From Gemmatimonadetes bacterium bin94 (GTDB lineage Bacteria; Gemmatimonadota; Gemmatimonadetes; Longimicrobiales; Gaopeijiaceae): 43,665 bases of DNA. Positions 1 to 6,005 of this stretch are shown here, piece by piece. The stretch lies in NCBI GenBank assembly GCA_002238865.1, contig MPNE01000035.1, positions 1 through 43,665 on the forward strand, read 5' to 3'. The stretch's first letter is position 1; each line of letters opens with the position of its first letter. The notes under the pieces are model-generated. The model was not told the DNA's origin, did not search any database, and saw only the letters and a list, made by a program, of their open reading frames with translations. Position numbers and translations under genes: made by a program.

Positions 1-1
1 G

Positions 2-119
2 TGCACGAGCTACCTGCTGCTCTCGATCATCCGCTACAGCTTCTGGGGCTGGTCGGTGGACTATCTGGTGGAGGCAGGCGCCGGAATCGGCGTAGCGGCG
101 GCCGCTTCGGCACTCTTCC

Positions 120-136
<17 letters not shown>
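2..136 (+). CDS. Possible C-terminal fragment of a membrane protein (partial)
   Basis: The second forward frame, open from the window edge, reads as a hydrophobic stretch containing YLLLSIIRYSFWGW and a later Ala/Val/Leu-rich segment ending ALFPLL. This is the composition of one or two transmembrane helices. The frame then runs into a tract of almost pure C that encodes only proline, so the true end of the gene is lost. No family is recognisable. It would be convergent with the Trm112-like gene on the other strand. The extent given stops where the low-complexity tract begins. Confidence 0.25.
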
Positions 137-270
<134 letters not shown>

Positions 271-272
<2 letters not shown>

Positions 273-935
273 ACCGCGGCGGCCCGATCGTGCCCACCCA
301 CCGCCCCGGGCGCGGCCCCGTCCCCGGCGCCGGAACCGCCGCCACCACCATGCCACCCTCGTCCAGCACGGTCACGAGGCCCGCGCCGCCCACCCACTCG
401 CGCGCTTCGGGTGTGGCCCCGGTGATCACGACCCTGCCCCCCGGCACGAGCACCCGGAGAGATTCGCCCCACCCCCCCCCCCCCGCCCCCCCCCGCCGCC
501 CAGCGGCAACTCCGGCCCGGTGACGAACGCGCTCACCCCCTTTGCCGCCACGGCTCGCCCCCGCCATCCCACCACCACCACCTCGATCCCGCGCACCAGC
601 CGCGCCAGCGGCCCGGCTTCGGCGCGATGAGCGTCCGGCACGACGATCAGCCCGGGACCCTCGGCCACGCCAAGCGCGGCGGCGAGGCGCAGCGCCCGGG
701 ATTCAACCTCCCCGGCCGACGCGTCCGTTTCCTCCGGCTCAACCGGCGCCGGTCCCCTCGGCGGCGGGCGCAGGTCCGCGAAGCCCTCGCCCACCGGAAA
801 CCGGTCGCGGCAGTTGGGGCAGCCGAACTCTCCCTCCCGCACACGGCGGTCGCGCACGTCGCGCGCCAGCAGGACCAGCCCGAACGGCGGCCCGCAGCGA
901 GGGCACACCAGGTGGTCCGTGAGGACGACGTTCAC
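271..935 (-). pseudogene. Trm112-like zinc-ribbon / degenerate methyltransferase-like protein, frame broken in a poly-G tract
   Basis: The protein begins at GTG 935 and opens with a Trm112-type zinc ribbon: CPRC near residue 9 and CPNC near residue 38, in a context like FGLVLLARDVRDRR. A linker and a segment containing GLIVVPDA and IEVVVVGWRG follow. At about 468-500 (poly-C on the plus strand) the frame changes. The downstream frame then gives LRVLVPGGRVVITGA and GMVVAAVP, the usual end of a Rossmann methyltransferase-like fold. The two halves therefore belong to one gene. The apparent stop at 271 abuts the next poly-C tract and may not be the real one. The start overlaps the SDR stop by 4 nt (GTGA), so it is the last gene of the PTPS-SDR unit. 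The break is probably a sequence error. Confidence 0.55.
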
Positions 936-1666
936 CCGCGCTCGATCCTTAGGAGAGGGACCGCGACGTCGTCGGGCAGCCCGGCCACAAAACAGGCAGC
1001 GCGCGCGATGTCGTCGGGCCGCAGCATGTGGGCGCGGTCGGGCAGATCCGGTGCCGAGTCGGGGTCGAGGGGATCCCAGAGCGAGGTGTCGACAGCCCCC
1101 GGTTCCAGCAGGCAGGCCCTCACTCCCGTTCCCCGAATCTCCTCCAGCAGCACTTCGTGGAATCCGCGCATCCCGAACTTGGACGCGGAGTAGGCTGCGT
1201 TGTCGGGGAAGGCCCGCCACCCGGCCACCGACCCCACGTTGATCACGAGTCCCGATCCGGCCTCCAGCATGCCGCGCAGGAACGCGCGCGTCACATGAAA
1301 GACTCCACCGAGATTGACGTCAAGATTGCGACTCAGGATCTCTCCACCGGTCTCCGCGACCGACGCCAGGTCGAACACGCCCGCCGAGTTGACCAGCACC
1401 GACAGCGGCACGCCGCCACTCTCCACAACGGCGCGCGCACGGTCGACTTCTTCCTCCACGGTCACGTCGAAGGGCAGCGCGACCCCGTCGATCTCGACCG
1501 CCAGGCGCTCAAGCCGTGCCCGGCGCCGGCCGGCCGCGTAGACGTGGAAGCCGTCTCCGGCCAGACGTCGCACAATGGCCTCGCCGATCCCCCCCGTAGC
1601 TCCGGTGACCAGGGCGGTTGCACGGGCACCGCCGCCGCTGGCGCTCGCCGGCCCGCCTTCATTCAC
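932..1666 (-). CDS. Short-chain dehydrogenase/reductase, PTPS-linked
   Basis: Classical NAD(P)-dependent SDR of about 244 residues. It has a TGATGGIGEAI dinucleotide-binding loop near the N-terminus, an NSAG motif after strand 4, the catalytic Ser in INVGSVAG, and the YSASK catalytic Tyr/Lys pair. A longer frame is open upstream, but GTG 1666 is preferred because it overlaps the PTPS stop by 8 nt, so the two are probably translationally coupled. Its own stop overlaps the Trm112-like start. Placement directly behind a 6-pyruvoyl-tetrahydropterin synthase suggests a sepiapterin-reductase-like step on a pterin side chain. The sequence alone would equally fit a general oxidoreductase, so the substrate is inference. 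Confidence 0.8.
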   Translation of the reverse strand: MNEGGPASASGGGARATALVTGATGGIGEAIVRRLAGDGFHVYAAGRRRARLERLAVEIDGVALPFDVTVEEEVDRARAVVESGGVPLSVLVNSAGVFDLASVAETGGEILSRNLDVNLGGVFHVTRAFLRGMLEAGSGLVINVGSVAGWRAFPDNAAYSASKFGMRGFHEVLLEEIRGTGVRACLLEPGAVDTSLWDPLDPDSAPDLPDRAHMLRPDDIARAACFVAGLPDDVAVPLLRIERG

Positions 1667-2075
1667 CGGAGTACTCCACGAAGTGGCGCGGTGTCTCCCA
1701 CAGGACCAGCCTGTCCAGCTTCGCCGGCGGAGGAATGAGCGGCGCAATCCGCTCCCACATCCTCACCACGAGGTTCTCGGTGGACGGGATGACCCCTTCG
1801 AGCCACGACACGTCCAGGTTCAGGTTTCGGTGATCCAGGTCGTCCACCACGCGGCGGTTCACGAGGTTCTTGAGATCCTTGAGGTCCATCACGTAGCCGG
1901 TCTCCGCGTTGACCGGCCCTGACACCGTCACTTCCAGATCGTAGTTGTGACCGTGCCAGTTCGCGTTCGCGCAGTCACCGAAAACGCGGCTGTTCCTGGC
2001 GTCGCTCCACTCGGGGCGAGCAAGACGATGGGCTGCGCTGAAGTGCAGGCGGCGGGTAATTCGAACCCGTGGCAT
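1659..2075 (-). CDS. 6-pyruvoyl-tetrahydropterin synthase / 6-carboxytetrahydropterin synthase family (COG0720)
   Basis: 138 residues, full length for the tunnelling-fold family that converts 7,8-dihydroneopterin triphosphate. Visible zinc ligands are His16 (in FSAAHRL), His41 and His43 (in WHGHNY), with catalytic Cys35 and a C-terminal Glu in the WETPRHFVEYSGE region. The Cys-to-HGH spacing is C-x5-HGHNY, as in animal PTPS. E. coli QueD has C-x3-HGH. The DLDHRNLNLDV and PSTEN segments also look animal-PTPS-like. This favours a tetrahydrobiopterin-type product over queuosine, although queD-like activity cannot be excluded. ATG 2075 has a GGGGGA Shine-Dalgarno just upstream. It is the first gene of an overlapping unit with the SDR and the Trm112-like gene and lies just downstream of the small-RNA terminator. 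A short inverted repeat (GGTAGT/ACTACC, 2091-2107) lies 16-32 nt upstream and may be chance. Confidence 0.85.
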   Translation of the reverse strand: MPRVRITRRLHFSAAHRLARPEWSDARNSRVFGDCANANWHGHNYDLEVTVSGPVNAETGYVMDLKDLKNLVNRRVVDDLDHRNLNLDVSWLEGVIPSTENLVVRMWERIAPLIPPPAKLDRLVLWETPRHFVEYSGE

Positions 2076-2108
2076 TGGCTGTCCCCCGGTGGTAGTTGAG
2101 TACTACCG

Positions 2109-2146
2109 AAAAATAAGGGCCGGCGTCCACGAAGGAACGCCGGCCC
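2109..2146 (-). terminator. Intrinsic terminator of the small RNA
   Basis: On the minus strand a perfect 10-bp stem (GGGCCGGCGT with ACGCCGGCCC, plus-strand arms 2117-2126 and 2137-2146) with a 10-nt loop is followed directly by TTATTTTT. This is a textbook Rho-independent terminator. It closes the candidate small RNA and would also insulate the PTPS unit from fumC read-through. Confidence 0.8.
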
Positions 2147-2297
2147 CTATGTGCCGGAGGGTGTTACCTGAAGCCCGGGCTCAACTTTTGGTGACTCCCC
2201 CGCTGCTTTCGCAGTCCCCCTTCCGGGGCGTGACGTCCACCGCGGGAGGTAGTCCCGGCTCTTCCAGTGTTGGCTCAAATACGAGCCCCCCAGCACA
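2109..2297 (-). ncRNA. Candidate structured small RNA, 6S-like (~190 nt)
   Basis: Between fumC and the PTPS gene there is no convincing reading frame, but the minus strand folds well. Its 5' end GTGCTGGGGGG (from 2296) pairs along all 11 positions, two of them G-U, with CCCTCCGGCAC (2161-2151), forming a long-range closing stem. Inside are GAAG..CCGGG paired with CCCGG..CTTC, a GGCTC/GAGCC hairpin next to the closing stem, and two hairpins with GNRA-type loops (CCCC-GGAA-GGGG and CTGC-GAAA-GCAG). An intrinsic terminator begins 4 nt after the closing stem. A σ70-type promoter places the 5' end almost exactly at the start of that stem. Size, closing stem, large internal region and 3' terminator match 6S RNA (ssrS). 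The primary sequence is not recognisable enough to be sure, and it could be another small RNA. It does not match SRP RNA or tmRNA. Confidence 0.55.
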
Positions 2298-2302
2298 GTC
2301 GG

Positions 2303-2331
2303 AATATGAAGACCGAACCCCGGAACCGCAA
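2303..2331 (-). promoter_or_regulatory. σ70-type promoter of the small RNA
   Basis: On the minus strand, TTGCGG (2331-2326) and CATATT (2308-2303) are separated by exactly 17 nt. The predicted start, near 2297, is at the base of the closing stem of the candidate RNA. The hexamers match the consensus at 3 and 4 positions. The support comes from the agreement of spacing, start point and RNA fold. Confidence 0.5.
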
Positions 2332-2373
2332 CAACTTTTCGAAAACCGGTCCCGACGCGACATGCCGGCGCCC

Positions 2374-2461
2374 GGCCGTCACGAGTCTCCGGCACGGCCG
2401 TCGCGCGTCTCCGGCACAGCCGTCACGCGCTCCCAGCCCCTGCCGTCACCCGCTTCCCGGG
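2374..2461. repeat. Four decaying 22-bp tandem repeats at the fumC 3' end
   Basis: Units begin at 2374, 2396, 2418 and 2440 with the form GGCCGTCACG-AGTCTCCGGCAC. The first two differ at few positions; the third and fourth are progressively degraded. The last unit covers the fumC stop codon, so the tract has extended over the end of the gene and its trailer. No function is evident. Confidence 0.55.
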
Positions 2462-3843
2462 ACCCCCGGCTCGGTCATCTGGCGCACGTCCAGCGCGTCG
2501 TCCAGCTCGTCCGCGTCGATCAGTCCCATCTCCTCCACTACCTCCCGAACCGACCGGCCCTCGTTCGCCGCCTTCTTCGCGACGATGGTCGCCTTGTCAT
2601 AGCCGATCCGGGCGTTCAGCGCGGTGGCGATGGAAGGGTTGCGCTCCAGCAGCTCGCGGGCGCGCTCCGGCCGGGCCGTGATCCCGGCAATGCACCGATC
2701 GGCGAAAACGGTGGCCGCATTGGCCAGAAGCGTGATGGATTCCAGCAGAGCGTCGGCCATGACCGGCATCATCACGTTGAGTTCGAAGTTGCCGCGCTGG
2801 CCACCGATGGTGACGGTCGTGGCGTTCCCCATGACCCGGGCACACACCATCATGAGCGCCTCGCACATGACGGGGTTCACCTTTCCGGGCATGATCGAGC
2901 TGCCCGGCTGCACCGCCGGAAGCTGAATCTCCGAAATCCCCGACGTCGGGCCGCTCGCCAGCCAGCGCACGTCGTCGGCGATCTTCATGAGGCTGGCCGC
3001 CACGGTGTTGAGCGCGCCCGCCAGCGAGACGCACGCGTCCTTGGCGCCCTGGGCCTCGAAGTGGTCTTCCGCCTCGCGGAATTCGATGCCGTAGGTGGCC
3101 GCCACCCTCGCCATCGTCCGGCCCGCGAATTCGGGGTGGGCGTTGATCCCGGTTCCCGTGGCGGTTCCCCCCAGCGCCACCTCGGCGAGCTCTTCGCCGG
3201 CGCGCTCCACCCGCCCCATCCCCAGGGTCGCCTGGCGCGCGTAGCCCCCGAACTCCTGTCCGAGGCGGACCGGCGTCGCATCCATGAGGTGCGTGCGGCC
3301 CGACTTGACGATCCCGTCGAAGTCGCGCGCCTTTTCGGCGAGGGCATCGCGCAGATGGCCGAGGGCGGGGATCAGCTCGCCGCTGAGCGCGGCCCGGCAC
3401 GAGACGTGGATCGCGGTCGGGATGATGTCGTTCGAGGATTGGCCGTAGTTGACGTGGTCGTTCGCGTGAACATGTGCCGCGCCTGTGGCCGCTCGGTTGG
3501 CCAGCGCCGCGATCACCTCGTTCGCGTTCATGTTGGTGGACGTGCCCGATCCGGTCTGGTAGATGTCCAGCGGGAAATGGTCGTCCCACCCGCCTTCGGC
3601 GACTTCCCGCGAAGCGGCGGCGATGGCGGCCCCCCGTTCGGGCGTGAGGAGTCCCAGCTCGACGTTGGTCTCGGCGGCGGCTTCCTTCAGCCGCCCCAGC
3701 GCCTCGATGAAACGACGCCCGAAGCGCCGCCCGCTGATGGGAAAGTTCTCGACCGCGCGCTGGGTCTGAGCGCCGTAAAGGGCGTCGGCGGGCACCCGCA
3801 CCTCGCCCATGGAGTCCTTCTCGATTCGATGTGTTTTCGACAC
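2446..3843 (-). CDS. fumC: Class II fumarate hydratase
   Basis: 465 residues, full length for the heat-stable, iron-independent fumarase that interconverts fumarate and L-malate in the TCA cycle as a cytosolic homotetramer. Visible features are TGSGTSTNMNANEV near residue 97, the catalytic His185 in GRTHLMDATP, and the superfamily signature GSSIMPGKVNP at 314-324, which includes the catalytic Ser loop. The ATG start fits the N-terminal family pattern (RIEKDSMGEVRVPADALYGAQTQRA region). It is divergent from the SDR at 3932, with 88 bp between them. The C-terminal tail (EPGVPGSG) is encoded by the last unit of a 22-bp tandem repeat. Confidence 0.96.
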   Translation of the reverse strand: MSKTHRIEKDSMGEVRVPADALYGAQTQRAVENFPISGRRFGRRFIEALGRLKEAAAETNVELGLLTPERGAAIAAASREVAEGGWDDHFPLDIYQTGSGTSTNMNANEVIAALANRAATGAAHVHANDHVNYGQSSNDIIPTAIHVSCRAALSGELIPALGHLRDALAEKARDFDGIVKSGRTHLMDATPVRLGQEFGGYARQATLGMGRVERAGEELAEVALGGTATGTGINAHPEFAGRTMARVAATYGIEFREAEDHFEAQGAKDACVSLAGALNTVAASLMKIADDVRWLASGPTSGISEIQLPAVQPGSSIMPGKVNPVMCEALMMVCARVMGNATTVTIGGQRGNFELNVMMPVMADALLESITLLANAATVFADRCIAGITARPERARELLERNPSIATALNARIGYDKATIVAKKAANEGRSVREVVEEMGLIDADELDDALDVRQMTEPGVPGSG

Positions 3844-3931
3844 GATGTCACGCCTCGTTGTTTAGATTGACCGCGCGGAAGGTACCACGGGCAGCAACGG
3901 AATTCACCCCCATCCCCGAGGGAGACACCGA

Positions 3932-4654
3932 ATGAACCCGGTCGCACTCGTGACAGGCGGCGGCGTGAGGGTGGGAAGAGCGATCGCCCTGGGGTTGGTC
4001 GAGGGCGGGTACGACCTGGTCGTCAGCTACAACTCGTCGGGGACGGGGGCGGCCGACGTCGCGACCGAGGCAGCGCGTCTGGGGAGGCGTGCCCACCCGG
4101 TGCGGGCGGACCTGTCACGCGAGGCGGATGCCGTTCGCCTGGCACGCTCGGTCGCAGATCGCTTCGGGCGACTCGACCTGCTGGTGAATTCGGCGTCCAG
4201 CTTCGTTGCAAACGACCTGCTCGAGGTGACCACAGAGGAGTGGGACGCGGTCATGGCGGTGAACCTGCGCGCGCCCTTCCTGCTGGTCCGCGAGACCGCC
4301 GCCCTGCTTCGCGCCGCTCGGGGATCGATCGTGAACATCGTGGACCTGTCCGCCCTGCGGCCCTGGACCAGCCACCCTCACCACTCGGTCTCGAAAGCGG
4401 GCCTCCTGCACCTCACGAAGGTGATGGCCCGAGCGCTCGCGCCCCATGTGCGCGCAAACGCGGTTGCGCCCGGGCACGTGCTCCCGCCCGAGAACTTCAG
4501 CCCGGCGGACATCGAGCGCGACCGGCGGCGCGTGCCGCTGGGCAGGATCGGCACGCCGGGCGACGTGGTGGGCGCAGTGCGGTTTCTGGCGGGGGCCGAC
4601 TACGTGACCGGCGAGGTGATCGTCGTGGACGGGGGGTTGGGGTTGAGCGGCTGA
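3932..4654 (+). CDS. Pteridine-reductase-like short-chain dehydrogenase with Tyr-to-His at the catalytic site
   Basis: 240-residue SDR. The cofactor loop is TGGGVRVGRAIA, in the TGxxxRxG form typical of pteridine reductase PTR1 and FolM rather than FabG. NSAS follows strand 4. In PTR1 the catalytic residues are an Asp and, 13 residues later, the Tyr of YxxxK. Here the Asp is present (NIVDLSA) and Lys is present (SVSK), but the residue 13 after the Asp is His, in HHSVSKAGL. The end, VTGEVIVVDGGLGLSG, is canonical. The ATG is preceded by GAGGGAGA. If active it would reduce a pterin or a similar ring. With the catalytic Tyr missing it may be altered or inactive. A pterin link is supported by PTPS 2 kb away, but this is inference. 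Confidence 0.75.
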   Translation: MNPVALVTGGGVRVGRAIALGLVEGGYDLVVSYNSSGTGAADVATEAARLGRRAHPVRADLSREADAVRLARSVADRFGRLDLLVNSASSFVANDLLEVTTEEWDAVMAVNLRAPFLLVRETAALLRAARGSIVNIVDLSALRPWTSHPHHSVSKAGLLHLTKVMARALAPHVRANAVAPGHVLPPENFSPADIERDRRRVPLGRIGTPGDVVGAVRFLAGADYVTGEVIVVDGGLGLSG

Positions 4655-4692
4655 GCGGACGCCATGGCTTGCTGTCAGCGATCGGAATTACG

Positions 4693-4730
4693 CTATTGAG
4701 TAAAATTACTCAGTAGGGTAATATTGATCC
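4693..4730 (+). promoter_or_regulatory. Palindromic operator over a promoter that appears to give a leaderless mRNA
   Basis: TTGAGT (4696-4701) and TAATAT (4719-4724) lie 17 bp apart. The predicted transcript start 7 bp after the -10 is position 4731, the A of the ATG of the ATPase gene, and there is no Shine-Dalgarno. A 24-bp palindrome (4693-4716) with 10 of 12 matching pairs, core TGAGTAAAATTACTCA, covers the -35 and the spacer. A bound dimer would block RNA polymerase. The cassette has no obvious regulator gene, so either the products autoregulate or a distant repressor is used. Confidence 0.6.
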
Positions 4731-6005
4731 ATGGAATCCTTCGAACGCCCAGACGGAAAGACCCTTCTGGCTCGCCTGCGTGAAGAGCCCCGGTGGCTCA
4801 TTATCATCACCGGACCGCGCCAGACGGGAAAGACTACGCTGGTCAGGCAGGTTCTCGGCCGGATCCGCCGACCGTCCACCCATATAGCGGTAGACGCACC
4901 CGATCCCACCACATTCCCGGTCACCACCGGATTCCGGGGGGATCTGACGTCATTGACGACGGGCACCTCCCTTCCGCCCGTGGACAGGCGGGACACACGT
5001 TGGCTCGTCCGCACATGGGAAGAGGCCCGGCTCGCAGCCAGGGCAACCGAGGGTGGCTTCGTACTGGCGCTCGACGAGATTCAGAAGATCCCGAACTGGT
5101 CCGAGACAGTGAAGGGATTGTGGGACGCTGATCGGCTTGTCGGTCTTCCTCTTCATGTCATTCTTCTGGGCTCGGCTCCGCTTCTCATGCAACGCGGGCT
5201 GACCGAGAGCCTGGCGGGTCGCTACGAGATCCTGGAACTCGCCCACTGGTCATTTGCCGAGATGGCCGAGGCGTTCGATTTCGATCTCGACCGCTACGTC
5301 TACTTCGGCGGCTACCCGGGTCCGGCACCACTTATTCGCGATGAGACCCGGTGGCGAAGCTTCATTCACCGGTCGGTAATCGAGCCCAACATCGAACGCG
5401 ACATTCTCGCCCTGGAGCGGGTGGACAAGCACATTCTCCTTAAGCAGCTCTTCAGTCTCGGCGCCGAGTATTCCGGAGAGATCCTCTCGTACAACAAGAT
5501 GCTCGGCCAGCTCGATGAGGCGGGCAATACGACCACCCTGGCCCGCTACCTGGACTTGCTGTCCAGCGCAAGCCTCATCACCGGACTCTCGAAGTACGCC
5601 GGGCGTCCCCACCGCCGCCGGGCTTCGAGCCCCAAACTCAATGTTCTCAACACCGCGCTCATGTCGGTCCACTCCGCCTACACCTTCGCGCAGGCGCGGG
5701 CCGACCGGACGTTCTGGGGTCATCTCGTGGAGAGCGCCGTTGGCGCGCATCTGGTCAACACCGGCCGTCCGGAATGCCGCGTCTACTACTGGCGCGACCG
5801 GGGACGAGAGGTGGACTTCGTCCTGGAGCACGGGCGGAGGCTGGTCATCCTCGAGGTCAAGAGCGGCAAGCGGCGCGGCAGCGTCAGTGGGCTTGAGGCG
5901 TTCAGGAAGAGTTTCCCGGTCAAGGCATCCCACATCGTGGGCATGGGTGGAATCCCGGTCTCGGAGTTCCTGTTGACACCCGCTCGGGAGTGGTTCGAGG
6001 AATGA
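4731..6005 (+). CDS. AAA-family ATPase with DUF4143 (C-terminal PD-(D/E)xK-like fold)
   Basis: 424 residues. The N-terminal AAA_14-type ATPase has Walker A GPRQTGKTT at 28-36, Walker B FVLALDEI at 110-117 and a sensor-like VILLGSAPL near 144. DUF4143 occupies the second half. Near the end, Glu334, Asp362 (REVDFVLEH) and Glu375-x-Lys377 (LEVKSGK) form the spacing of a PD-(D/E)xK nuclease-like core. DUF4143 ATPases are common, poorly understood, and often sit in accessory islands. It overlaps the next gene by ATGA (4 nt), so the two are co-translated. It could be a partner, regulator or antidote for the giant NACHT protein. The role is inference; the family is secure. Confidence 0.88.
   Translation: MESFERPDGKTLLARLREEPRWLIIITGPRQTGKTTLVRQVLGRIRRPSTHIAVDAPDPTTFPVTTGFRGDLTSLTTGTSLPPVDRRDTRWLVRTWEEARLAARATEGGFVLALDEIQKIPNWSETVKGLWDADRLVGLPLHVILLGSAPLLMQRGLTESLAGRYEILELAHWSFAEMAEAFDFDLDRYVYFGGYPGPAPLIRDETRWRSFIHRSVIEPNIERDILALERVDKHILLKQLFSLGAEYSGEILSYNKMLGQLDEAGNTTTLARYLDLLSSASLITGLSKYAGRPHRRRASSPKLNVLNTALMSVHSAYTFAQARADRTFWGHLVESAVGAHLVNTGRPECRVYYWRDRGREVDFVLEHGRRLVILEVKSGKRRGSVSGLEAFRKSFPVKASHIVGMGGIPVSEFLLTPAREWFEE

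Noticed and set aside
2091-2107. GGTAGT/ACTACC inverted repeat before the PTPS gene
   Set aside because: The arms are only 6 bp and it resembles no known preQ1 or folate riboswitch, so it was not listed as a regulatory site.
2151-2296. The small RNA as SRP RNA or tmRNA
   Set aside because: The GGAA loop is not in the conserved SRP helix 8 context and there is no tag reading frame or tRNA-like end; the closing stem favours a 6S-like RNA.
2374-2461. The 22-bp tandem repeats as a CRISPR array
   Set aside because: The units are directly adjacent without spacers and decay steadily; no cas gene is present.
2089-3870. A 593-codon open frame on the plus strand opposite fumC
   Set aside because: It is antisense to a complete fumarase and has no recognisable domain; long antisense frames are expected at this G+C.
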